This document shows positions 1 to 11,473 of a stretch of DNA of 64,000 bases, piece by piece; within the stretch, counting starts at the first letter, position 1; the number at the start of each line of letters is the position of its first letter. This DNA comes from Adiantum capillus-veneris (taxonomy: Eukaryota > Streptophyta > Polypodiopsida > Polypodiales > Pteridaceae). The notes under the pieces are model-generated. The model saw nothing but the letters and a program-made list of their open reading frames with translations. It searched no databases and was not told the DNA's origin. Position numbers and translations under genes: made by a program. The DNA lies in contig CM043944.1 of NCBI GenBank assembly GCA_014529385.2, positions 64,196,248 to 64,260,247 of the forward strand, in the 5' to 3' direction.

Positions 1-172
1 GGAAACATTTAGCATCAAATTACATATTATCTATCTATCATTGTTCCTCCTCTAGCATTCCTCATGGAAACTTCAATCATCCACCCTTATATTAACTCCT
101 TGATTATCCAAGGTTATGCTCCCTTCCTCGAAGCATGGCTGATGGTCATAGGTAGTCAAGCCTTGGTAGTTT

Positions 173-1560
<1,388 letters not shown>

Positions 1561-1614
1561 ATTAGGGGAATTTTGAGGTCACTTTTGTGCCCTGTAAGAA
1601 TATGTAGAGAGAGA
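1561..1614 (+). repeat. Left terminal inverted repeat of the H3-bearing transposon
   Basis: This is the reverse complement of 11801-11852, with one substitution in the outer 30 bases and a 3-bp length difference further in. The similarity stops abruptly at the outer edge, which marks the element boundary. Confidence 0.88.
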
Positions 1615-1887
1615 ATATATACTTTATTCTAAAAATAGTGAAATGTTTGTAAAAAGGTGAGTTTGCGTCCTTTTGACCTCCACCGAAACATGTCATTGTC
1701 AAATCTTTCTAGGATCTTTCGTATTCTAAAAAATACTCCCTCCAAAACTAACGAAAAGGTCAGTTCTGGCCCAAAATTCAAAATTTCCAAAAGCTGAAAC
1801 AAACCTTTTCTGTGTCGTCTTCTTCCTCGTATCTGCACAGCTTTTTCCTATAGTACTATCTCTAACAAATACTGTTAACAGACTTTC

Positions 1888-4728
1888 ATGAGGAAGAGAA
1901 GAAGCTTATACCATCTACACATTGAGCTAAATGAAGAATATTGTCCAGTGCGCAAGAGAAACAAATGTGTAGAGGTGTCCTCGTCCATATTTGAAGTAAT
2001 GCGGCAAGATCAAAAAAATCACATTGATCTCTGGACTGATGGAAGATTGTATCCAGTGGACCCAATGACAAAGAGCACTCCCCCATTCTCAAATTGTTCA
2101 TCTTTGATAAAATTTGTGGGTGATGGTCAAAGAGGGTTGCTGGGTTATACACAGAGTCTTGCGGCAGAGAGAGATATTCTTAAGTTAGAAGATCATTTGA
2201 CCAAACAAATGATAAATACTCTTAAACAACAACTTGAGGAATGTAAAGAGAGCAATGAAAAGCTACAAACTCAGCTCAAACAAGCTAGAAGCAAGAATAC
2301 AATGTTAGGAAACAGACAAAGAGAAAAGAAGTTAAAGAACATTGAAGCCTTGAGACGTGGTGGAGGAGGTTGCAGCAGGAGAATTAGAGCAGCAAGGTAT
2401 TGTTATTTTATATGATTCTGCTTATGTTAGGTTGTTAATCTTTTTGTTAGGTTGTTATGCTTATTTTATATGATTCTGCTTATGTTAGGTTGTTAATCTT
2501 TTTGTTAAGTTGTATTGTGATTCTTTTTGTTAAGTTGTATTGTGATTCTGCTTATGTTAGGTTGTTAATCTTTTTGTTAAGTTGTATTGTGTTAATCTTT
2601 TTGTTAAGTTGTATTGTGATTCTGCTTATGTTATTGTTATTATGCTATTGTTCTTTATTAAATGATTAATATTCAGTTAACTTTAATTTAGTTTGTTTAT
2701 TTTGTTGGTGTCATTTGGACAATAATCAGTTAATTTTGTACCTTTTGATTTAGGACTTTGCTACAACCAAACTCTGCATCAAACATGGAAATGGCAGCTA
2801 AACAGTATTGTGATGGTTTACCTCTCAAGGTTGCCAAAAAGATTTTCACAGAGAAGAAGTTTAAAAAGGCAAAGGAGCAGTGCATTGAGGGATTTTTGCA
2901 GAGCTCTTGCTTGGACAAGGAGGATGTGCAATATACTATGGATAAGGTAGGCATTAGAAAAGATGGTTATAGCAAGCTGTTCAGAAATATGAAGTCAAGG
3001 TTAAAGCAATGTAAGGTCAGGTCCTCTTTGCTTCCAAAGCCATCCATTGTGCAGCAGGCAAGGAAAAAGATCAATGAGAGGATAATGGAGATGTTGGGTG
3101 AGCCTCACCACATTCATGGTACCTATCATGGTAAAAAGAGGGATCTTCAATTTGACGAGTTCAATAATATTTTCCTTGACTTGAAGACACTTCAGAAGGA
3201 AATGATCAGATTCTATGAGCTGGAGCATACAGAAGCAAATGGTGTTGTCAGTTTTGTGATAAAGCTTGATGAATGTGAGATTGTTAAGAACAGAAAAATT
3301 GAGAGGATTTCCATAACTTTAATGAATAGAGCATTGAAACCGAAGGATACCAAGTACTTCAGCGTGCAATCGGAGAAGAATGTCTAGTGGCTAGGTGCTT
3401 TTGAAGTAGAGAGTGAAGACTTTGATGTTCTGGATTGGGTTTTCCATCAAACAACAATACCCGAAGTCATTAATGCACAAGAATTAGGGGAAGAGCTTGA
3501 AGTTGAAGGGTTTGGAAGTTACAGGGTGGAATGGCACATGGGAGGAGACCTTAAACCCTTAAATGTATGTACAATGTCTCCAAAGGAGCTATGGCAAAGA
3601 GCCCTTGTCTGTATTGTATGGCATCAGCAAAAGAATGTAATCCTGCAAATTGGAACAAAGCACCCAATAGGCATACTCAAGATCCAAACTTCAAAGCAGT
3701 TTTAAATATTCCACTTGCTAATGTCCACATATGCACTCTGCATGCTCTTTGCAGAATTGTGGAGAAAATTGTACATCTCTATATGGGGTTTGCTTGGAAG
3801 TTACAGCCAAAAGCAGCTAGAGATGCTGCAATCAAATGTATTGAAACGGTTTTATCAGAAATTGGCCTTCACAGTGGTAAGGTTAAGATTGAAACAGACC
3901 TGAAGAGGTCTTCAAATGGAAACAATGTGCCTAGAAAAGTATCTATTGGTGGTGTGAAGGCCAGAGCTTTCCTAGGGTTTCATGGAAAACTAGGAAAGGT
4001 AAATGCCAAGAAGGGTTCATCCAATGTGAAGTATAACCAGTGGAAATCTCTCCACAATGCCATCAAAGATCATGATCTTGAAGGTACATCAAGAAACAAA
4101 AAGGCAGAGGTATGGGAATCACTAGACAAAGTATTTTCCTACTGTGATAAGACATCCTGGGGAAAAAATGATATGCCAAATTTCAAGAAAGTGCTCAATA
4201 ACTTCAGAAGTGCAATGAAAGATGCTTGGGATCAGGAATTCACACATTACATGGTAAGTTTTTTATTCCTTTTTAATATGTACATACTTTTAGTTTGGAA
4301 GCATATGATTAATCTCATACTTACTAATTATTGACACACTTTTACTTTGCCAGCATATAATTTACAATCACACTCCCTGGTTTGTAAAGAGATGGGGCTC
4401 CCTATCCATATGGTCTACACAAGGCATGGAGAAATCCCATTATCAAGCAAGAACCAAGTTTTTCAAGCATACAAGACATGGAGGAGTTGCAGTGAAGGCA
4501 AACAGCTTGCTTGAGGTTTTCCAATGGTTCTATAGACAAATATGGCATAGAACCAGATCAAAAATGACAAAGAAAGCACTATTGAACTCAGATTTAGCAA
4601 ATGCCTTACACAGGAACAAGCAGAAAAAACAAAATTCATATAATAGTTTATCTGCAAATGAAAAATTCTTACAATGGCTAGCTACAAGAGAGAGACAAGG
4701 TAGAAAGTGGGCCAAAGTACAGGTATGA
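1888..4728 (+). pseudogene. DDE-type transposase of the H3-bearing transposon (one stop, one frameshift)
   Basis: Three exons are supported: 1888-2396, 2754-4253 and 4354-4728, with introns 2397-2753 (GTAT..TTTAG) and 4254-4353 (GTAAGT..CCAG). The product would be about 790 residues. The N-terminus has a coiled coil (about residues 90-150, KQQLEECKESNEKLQTQL). The core has IKLDECEI (candidate first Asp), then WHMGGDLK (candidate second Asp) followed by a CLYC zinc knuckle, then HICTLHALCRIVEKI, and after intron 2 STQGMEKSHYQARTKF (candidate Glu). Asp, then Asp close to a CxxC pair, then His and finally Glu in a G-x-E context recalls the RNase H core of RAG1/Transib-like transposases; this is resemblance, not proof. 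Lesions are a TAG at 3385-3387 and a one-base loss at about 3553-3556 (a shortened A run before CCC). Reading continues sensibly across both, so they are recent. The gene ends 6 bp before the convergent gene on the other strand. Confidence 0.7.
2404..2650 (+). repeat. AT-rich minisatellite inside the first transposase intron
   Basis: Overlapping copies of GATTCTGCTTATGTTAGG and TTGTTAATCTTTTTGTTAAG recur several times. They account for the unusual length of this intron (357 bp against 63-100 bp for the others in the element). Confidence 0.85.
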
Positions 4729-4734
4729 GCAAAG

Positions 4735-6228
4735 TCAGTCTTTTGATGAAGGTACATCAACTTCACCCCTAAACTTCAGAAACTTCTGCTTATTGTAGCC
4801 TATCATTTGTCTCTTGAGGTCCCCAGAGTGGGCAAGCACATAGGATGCCATTGTTGCAAAATAACCAGCTCTAGAACCAGTAAGGCCAGGGAAGAATCCA
4901 AAAATTCTGATGGCTTCCTCCTTTTCCACCAATATTAACTTCTCTAACCCTGGAGGAAGCTGATATGAACCAACAACCTTTGTAAGTGCTTTAATTGCAA
5001 GCATTGGCAGCAATGGTTCTCTTGTAAACTTGTTATGGAATATAATTACAGTCTCTTTGTTGAGCTTCCCAATAAAGTGTCCCAAGCTCTGGTTCCTTCC
5101 TAAATTTAAGGGTCTGGAACCCTTCCCCCTGCCAAGGAATTTGTCTGTGTCCAGTATTTCAATCTGCAAAAATATGTCTTGGTTAATTGTTCAGCACATT
5201 AATAAGACAGGGCAAAATGGTCATTAACATACCTTAGGAGACTCATCCTCCTCAAACAAGGCAGGTTCCCATATATCAATGGATCTAGTTGGCCTTACTT
5301 CATAATCTCTGGTCTTTTCCTCTCCCATATGCTCTATTTTGAGCCTTTTCTGGATCTCATTGAACTCCTCTTCAGAAGGTACACCCTGTTGCTCATATCT
5401 CAGAACAATGTCCTGCACATGCTTTCCAACACTTGAGCTGTCAATAAAATTTTCTGCCTCTGTGTCCAAGACTGCTAAGGGGCAAGGTGAGTAATCAATA
5501 AATCCTATGTCATTAGATCCCCACTCAGCCAAAACTGCCAAAGCATAATCTTCCCTTAGATCAAAAAGATGCTGAATGTCATTCAGCAAAACATATTCCT
5601 TTTTGTTAACTTTGTATGTGGGAAATGTTGTTGTGCAATGCAAAGGATCAACATCTTCATCCTCAATGTCAACATTCTCCACTTTAGTGATGTTTTCTGC
5701 TTTAAATTTTGCAATGTCCAGCATCTCAGTGCTTTGTAGCTTCTCTTCCTCTTCATGGAACTCCATCTCTATCTCCTCTTTCTCCTGGTCCTCCTCAGCC
5801 TGGGAAATCTGCTTTGGAATCTCTTTGCCCTCTGGTGTTGGGAGTACACTGAAGAAAATGATAAGTCCAAGGTCATAATCTACCAACTGGCAATGCATAT
5901 TACCATGAAATTTGCAAGGCTTTATGATCTTTTGCCAGTCTGGATGAAGGCTTGACCACTTCTTTGCAATACCTGTCCTTGACAAGCTACCGGCTTTGCA
6001 TATATCAACAAAATGAACAAGATTGTCAAGCCTGTGATCTCTGATCAATTCTGTATATATCTCTTTCAAGTCACTAATTTGTGTAGAGAAGCCATCCACA
6101 AGTGCTTGAAGATCAAAGGCAGCATTAAAAATCTGTTTGGCACTTTGAAATCTTGTAAGTTCATTAACTTTGTAAAGAAAAGACATCAGCCTATCATTAG
6201 CGGTCTCTTGTATATCCTCTGTATCCAT
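4735..6228 (-). CDS. Unknown acidic accessory protein of the H3-bearing transposon
   Basis: Two exons are supported, 6228-5233 and 5163-4735, joined by a 69-bp intron (5232-5164, GTATGT..TTGCAG, phase 0), giving 474 residues with no stop or frameshift. I chose the ATG at 6228; the few residues before it have no ATG of their own. The protein starts MDTEDIQETANDRL. It has an alpha-helical N-terminal third, a Glu-rich stretch around residues 145-185 (EEDQEKEEIEMEFHEEEEK) and a more globular C-terminal half containing GLTGSRAGYFATMASYVLAH. I do not recognise a domain. It is the only gene of the four apart from the BAH-like one that is fully open. It converges on the transposase and diverges from the H3-protease gene, so it probably shares regulatory DNA with the latter. 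A role as a DNA-mobilisation or nuclear cofactor is only a guess. Confidence 0.75.
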
Positions 6229-7625
6229 TATGACAATCCACAAATGCTAAGTTGAAAAAGAGAAAAGAGAAGTCTATCAAGACATTAACCACCCTTCTTT
6301 ATATCAAGTCTACAAACAAATTAAAAGCATAAAATTGTCAAGCAAATTAGGAGCACAAATTAAGCGCAAGCAAAAAAGAATTACATAAAATTGTGACATG
6401 CTATGTTTGTCACTTGCTATGCGAACTTTGAGAAGTTAAGAGAAACTCGTCACTCACTAACAACGCGCACAATATGACACTTGGTACGCGTTTTCCTATT
6501 GCTAGGAAGAGGTTGACGTCCACCAAAATCGCGCACGGGTGTCGCGGTGTGTCGCTTGGAGGGTTGGAGGCTTAAATTCGTGAATGACAATAAGCGAATC
6601 AACGGGTTGGGTAGGTTCCTTTTATGGGCAAAAACGCCGCCTCGGGAAGTGTGCAAATCCATTGCCGCCTCGAAGTTTGGTCCAACGGCTAGTTTTTAGG
6701 CGCCTAGGGACTTGCGCCATGCACCCTATATAAACATCCTTAAAGCCCAAACTAAGCTCATTTTGAATAAGGTTTTGAAGGAGTTCCACAACCCAAAATT
6801 TCGAGCGCTTTGAGCGTACACCGTGCGCGATATTCGTAAGTGAGAAGACTTTGCCTCTTTTATCATTTCGCGTACCGAGTTTCAAAGCAATGTGTTCTAC
6901 TATGTCCACATATGTGATCATGTTTACGATGTGTACCTTAATGTGTACCGCAAGAGGTTTTCACCGCTTGGTTTTCCCATCACCCCGTGCGCGAATTTGG
7001 TAAGTGGGAGGACTTTGCTCCCTTCGAAATTTCGCGTACGAAGTGTCACCGTTTCTGTGTAATGCTCCGTCACATCATGCGCGATCACCGTTAGTGTAAG
7101 GACTTTGGTCCCTTTGTGATTTCGCGTACGGGGTGTCATCGCAATGTGTTCCACTATGTACGGAAATGTGTGCCACTAAATATACATTTTGAAGGACATT
7201 TTGTCATTTCGCTTACAGAGTTTCAAGGCAATGTGTTCCACTATGTCCACATATGTGATCATGTTTACGATGTGAACCTCATATGTGCCATTATTTTCAC
7301 CATGCGTACAACATGTGTCTCAAGATGTTTAAGAGGTTATCACCGCTTGGGACTCCCGTCACCCCGTGCGCGAATTCGGTAAGTGGAAAGACTGTGCTAC
7401 TTTCGCAATTTCGCGTACGAAGTGTCACCATATTTTGTAATGCTCCATCATGCCGTGCGCGACCACCGTTAGTGTGAGGACATTGGTCCCTTTGTGATTT
7501 CGCCTATGGGGTGTCATTGCAATGTGTTCCACTATGTACGGAAATGTGTGCCACTAAATATACATCGTTTACTTTTTTTACTAATGTTTGTTGTGTTCCA
7601 CTATGTACGGAAATCCCTTTTGAAG
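6229..7625. promoter_or_regulatory. Divergent promoter region built from CG-rich tandem repeats
   Basis: This 1.4-kb interval lies between the minus-strand acidic-protein gene and the plus-strand H3-protease gene. A roughly 360-bp block is duplicated in tandem (about 6861-7195 and 7204-7570), and a third partial piece (GTTCCACTATGTACGGAAA) sits just before the H3 start codon. Each block holds shorter repeats around TTTCGCGTACG and CCGTGCGCGA, at about 6820, 6985, 7080, 7365 and 7460. A TATATAAAC sequence at about 6727 could serve the plus-strand gene. The CpG-containing core motifs stand out against the AT-rich neighbourhood. Confidence 0.55.
6861..7570. repeat. Two tandem copies of a 360-bp CG-motif block
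   Basis: Copy 1 and copy 2 share long near-identical runs, for example TCCACATATGTGATCATG followed by TTTACGATGTG, and the stretch ending in GTGTGCCACTAAATATACAT. Sub-repeats carry CGCGTACG. Confidence 0.8.
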
Positions 7626-9782
7626 ATGGCAAGGACCAAGAAGACTGCAAGGAAGGTTGATAAGCCAGTTGATAAGCCTCTATCCGAAGATGAAGAAGAA
7701 GCTCGCCCTAGCAAAGCTTTAGCTGGTACTTCAAAACCAAAGGAGAGCACATCTCAGAGGAAGGACCCTAAACCAAGTACACCTGACCCTCAACCAAGCT
7801 AAAGAAAGACTACACATCAGAGGAAAGCTTTCAAGCCAGTGCAGCTTAAGCCTCTCCTTACAAAGAGAAAGTTCAAGCAGGGGGTCAAATGTCTAAGAGA
7901 GATAAGGAAGGCCATAAAGGCCATCAATCTTGCAATTCCCAAACTGCCCTTCCAAAGACTATGCAGACAAGTTGCAGAGGAGTACAAGATTGACATGAGG
8001 TGGACTAGAACTGCATTAGCATGTATCCAAGAGGCTTCTGAGGACTTTATGATTGAGCTTTTCCAAGATGCCTATATCTGTGCAGCTCATGCCCATAGGG
8101 TTACTTTGATGGACAAAGACATGATCACCCTCAGGAGGCTGAGATACAGGTTTTCAAGAATGTTGGAGCCTGTCCCTATGCATGATATTAAGGCCTTTAA
8201 TATTCTCAACATTCCTCCATGGAGGAAGCCCAAGGAGCCTGAAGTAGGAGTAGTTGATATTACTGAAGAAGAGGAAAAGGAAAGGAAAAAGAGAACAAAG
8301 GAAGACAAGGAAATTGCAGAGAGAAAGGAGCTTGACCTGTTGGAACCTCAACTAGTGCCCCTCTTGAGGAGTGTCAATCCTACTGGTTTTGTTGTCGCTC
8401 TATTCAGTGAGGAGGATCCTAGGGAGGATTACAATTCACTTGACTCTGAGACCTTGCAAATTCTCAAGGACTGGACCAAGGAGATCAATTCTCCACTCCT
8501 TATCACATGCCTCAGGTTGCTTTTGTTTTCCTATGTATTTTTGTTTATAGCAAGAACTCTTTATATAACAATATCTTGTACCAGGTTAATGATGCATACA
8601 TATGAGCCAGACCTTCAAAAAAAGGTGGAATTTTTAGACCCTTCTATCTCCCACTTTCTCAGGACAGAGACAAATATTAGAGAGCTCACAAAGTGGTTGA
8701 TTCATGTGGACTTGGAAATCTGTGAAATTTTCTTGATTCCCTATCATGAGAGGTAAGTTTCCTACCTACACCTTGTGAAGAGAATTTACTAATTCATGTT
8801 AGAAGGCTAACTGAGGCTTGTTTTTATAGCTCACATTGGAGTTTAATTGCAATTGATATTGTGAAAAGAAAATGCTACTTTGTCAATTCTCTTGCTGGAG
8901 TACATGGTCAAGCAAAATTGTAAGTATAGTAGCAGACACATTTTGTAAACCACAAGCAGAACCTCAAGCACATACTTTTAATAAAGAATTTTGGACAGTG
9001 TTGCTACAAGATTTATAGAGACACTGGAGAATTGTCCACCCATGCCAAAGATGCTGACTGAAATCCAATTTTCAGTTGTGAAGGTTGGAATTCTTTATGC
9101 TTTGTTCACTTCAATGGATTATCCTCAAATATTTTTTCCCATAAATACATGTAATGAGTTGCAGGTTCCAATCCAGCCTGAAAGCCATTCATGTGGATGG
9201 AGGGTAGTGACAAATGCCAAGCTCCTCTTGGACTTCATATACTGCAATGACAATCAGAATATAGAAGTATAGCATATTTCATATTTGCTAGCTGTATTTT
9301 TTCTCATTTTATTGTTCCTAAAACTTTCTTTCTATTGCCTTGTATAGATCAACAGAGAGTGCTATAGTGAGAACCATGTATGGTTGACAAGAGCAAAGAT
9401 TATCAAGTATATGATTGAAGCAAATGGACGACTGCAAGAGGTATTTAAAGATGATGATGTTGAAGAGCTAGAAAAGGCAAAGGGGAAAGCAAAACTAGAA
9501 AAGGCAAAGGGGAAAGCAAAACTAGAAGAGGCAAAGGGGAAAGCAAAGCTAGAAAAGGCAAAGGGGAAAGCAAAACTAGAAGAGGAAAAGGGAAGTGAAG
9601 AGGGAGAAGAGAGTGGTGAGCAGGAAAAGGCAAGTGAAGAGATGGATGATAAGAGAAAGAGGAAGCAACCCTCAAGCCCTACTGCCAAAGAGCCCACAAG
9701 AAAATCTCCCAGGACAAAAGAGCCCACTGCAAAAGCACCAACCCCTAGGGACAGGAAAACTCCTGGCAGAAAACTATTCTAG
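7626..9782 (+). CDS. Histone H3-like / Ulp1 (C48) cysteine protease fusion, with one in-frame stop
   Basis: Six exons are supported: 7626-8515, 8585-8752, 8830-8919, 8999-9083, 9165-9266 and 9348-9782 (590 codons in one consistent frame). Codon 59 is TAA (7800-7802); translation continues sensibly after it, so it looks like a recent nonsense mutation. Residues 1-10 read MARTKKTARK, the H3 tail with Lys4 and Lys9 positions kept. Residues 86-176 match H3 44-134 with no gap, including LREIRK, KLPFQRL, QEASE and CAAHAHRVTLMDKD. An acidic/basic linker follows (about 195-225). The C48 domain has HWSLIAID (His at 8834), YFVNSL (Asn at 8885 where Asp is usual), and IQPESHSCGW (Gln at 9174, Cys at 9192). 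The C-terminus has four KAKGKAKLE repeats, an acidic patch and a Lys/Pro/Ser-rich tail like linker histones or a nuclear signal. Known C48 enzymes cleave SUMO or viral polyproteins; nucleosome entry here is inference. Confidence 0.85.
7881..8153 (+). other. Histone-fold domain of H3 type within the fusion
   Basis: These 91 codons align one-to-one with H3 residues 44-134. Retained H3 positions include R49, R52, K56, K64, L65-R69, R72, K79, D81, R83, Q93-E97, C110, H113, R116-T118, K122 and D123. The H3-H3' four-helix-bundle residues and the dyad DNA contacts are therefore present. Loop 1 (KIDMRWTRTA) has the canonical H3 length, without the extra residues of centromeric H3. R63 is replaced by Pro and K115 by His. 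Confidence 0.92.
9471..9578 (+). repeat. Coding 27-bp tandem repeat, four copies
   Basis: Four nearly identical copies encode E-K/E-A-K-G-K-A-K-L. The repeat lies in the last exon of the H3-protease gene and builds a lysine-rich helix-prone segment similar in composition to linker-histone tails. Confidence 0.93.
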
Positions 9783-9787
9783 CTTTT

Positions 9788-9965
9788 TGTAGCCCACTTG
9801 TATCAAGCTTCCCACTTGTATCCAATTGTCTATTCTATAGCCCTTTGTATCAAGCTTGTATCAAGCTTGTATCAAGCTTTTTGCAGCCCACTTGTATCAA
9901 GCTTCCCACTTGTATCCAATTGTCTATTCTATAGCCCACTTGTATCCAATTGTCTATGTAATTGC
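9788..9965 (+). repeat. 3' untranslated minisatellite after the H3-protease gene
   Basis: CTTGTATCAAGCTT and CCCACTTGTATCCAATTG followed by TCTATTCTATAG recur several times just downstream of the stop codon. The rest of the gap to the next gene (to 10168) also has a short duplicated AAGATCCTTGCAGGTCATG. Confidence 0.85.
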
Positions 9966-10168
9966 AAATATTTGAAATTGAATACATTTTGATCACCTTG
10001 TTTTAAGACTCTGTTACAAAATCAAATCATTGATGTTTGGAAAAGTTGCATTTCAATAACAAAATAAAGATCCTTTTAGATCTTTATTTCAATAAGATCC
10101 TTGCAGGTCATGTGATACAAAACAAGATCCTTGCAGGTCATGGGTTACAAAATTGCCTTAAAGGATGT

Positions 10169-11473
10169 TCAAGGCACCAAATGTACAATGCCATCCAAGA
10201 TGTCCTTGCAATGTAGCCTCTTTTCATTCCTTTTTGATACCTACAAAAACAGCCCAAGTTAAATAAAGAACCAATAAGAGAACAAGAGACTTTTAGTGAT
10301 AACAGTTACCTTTCCACCATTTATTTGAAAGCAGAATGTTGTGGGCAGTTCAATTTCATCATTTTGCAGGTCCAATCTCAATTGATGTAAGCTACACATG
10401 CCTCTTATCTTTACAATTGACAGATGCTCATTGTTTACCCATATATCAATGTCTTCTATTGGGCTGTCAATGAAGTCCTCCATGTCTTGATCAAGTGGAG
10501 TTAGCTGACCACCAACATAGTGCCATCTTCTGTAATAAAATGACATAATGAAGTTTTGTGTCCCTATCATGTATTTGCAAGCAATTGAGCCAGCTTGCAC
10601 ATTACAAGTGATTCCATTCACTGTTTTGGTGTTCCAACCCTCATCCACAAATTCAAGTACATTTGCTGAGTCTAAAGTCTTCACTGAAAACATTGTTCTA
10701 GATTTTCTGACTTCAGCATTAGAGAAGAAGTCTACAAAAACTGTAATGGGCATGAATATAGAAATTCTACTCTGTTTGCTTGCTATGTTTGCTTTCAAAC
10801 ACTTTTGAATCTCACAAAACAGTTTGCACCTGTAGCCCTCACTTGTATTTGAGCTAGGGAGTGACCATTCTCCACTTTTGAAATCAGGCAAGTCTAGCTT
10901 AGTTGTGGCTCCAAGTTCTCCAGTCCTTCTAGGTGGAACATAATAATGGTCAAAGAAGAATATTCCATTCTCTGCCAATGAACCCTTAGTCCTTCCCTTG
11001 TATATTTCTTCACCAATTGATCCATGACACACATCCAGAATATTTATAACACATTCTACTGGCTGCCATTCCATAATGTTTGAAGGATACAAATCTGTAC
11101 AACAAATAACCTTATACAACATGCATTACAAATAAGAATTTAAGTTAAGAGACTTACAGTTTGGTCTATGTAATGGCAAAGCAGAACTCTCTGAGTTAAT
11201 ATGCAGATCTTTATGCATGTACACATGCTGCACCAGCACCTCTTTGATTGATTTTTTGTTGTCGCCAAAGCTGAAATCTTTAACAATGCCCTTCCATCCC
11301 GCCAAGAAAGAGTTTTTGGTGGAAGACTTTATTCTCTTGTTCTGTTGCATCAGTATCCACGTTCCTTTGTGTATAGTTATTGGAATCCATTCTCCATTTT
11401 GATCAGTCGTGTTGTAAGTGACAATGGCTTCAATGGAAGTTCTTGGTCGTTTTGATCGTGATGAAGATTCCAT
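10169..11473 (-). CDS. BAH-like chromatin protein of the H3-bearing transposon
   Basis: Three exons, 11473-11158, 11094-10310 and 10240-10169, are joined by 63-bp and 69-bp introns with GT..AG ends, giving 390 residues without a stop or shift. The start MESSSRSKRPRTS carries a basic patch suited to nuclear import. Residues about 25-170 follow the order of a BAH domain: GTWILMQQ, FLAGWKGIVKDFSF, KEVLVQHVYMHKDL, an arginine-proline pair (HRPN), YPSNIMEWQPVECVINILDVCH, and ENGIFFFDHYYVPP. BAH domains are known in ORC1, DNMT1 and SIR3-type proteins, where they bind histone tails or nucleosomes. The C-terminal half is unrecognised. It converges on the H3-protease gene 387 bp away, which fits a pair of chromatin-directed accessory genes. 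The BAH call rests on pattern only; profile comparison would settle it. Confidence 0.55.

Noticed and set aside
3540-3570. Programmed ribosomal frameshift in the transposase
   Set aside because: A one-base loss in an A run explains the shift, and the upstream TAG shows the gene is decaying. No slippery site with a downstream structure is evident.
7881-8153. Centromeric H3 (CenH3) gene
   Set aside because: Loop 1 has canonical H3 length, the tail starts like H3 and the frame continues into a protease.
7626-8153. Ordinary host H3 gene or its retro-pseudogene
   Set aside because: The fold is too divergent, the tail is replaced, introns and a protease follow, and the gene lies within the inverted repeats of a transposon.
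9362-9727. Minus-strand frames with Phe/Ser/Leu repeats
   Set aside because: They are the opposite-strand shadow of the KAKGKAKLE coding repeats.
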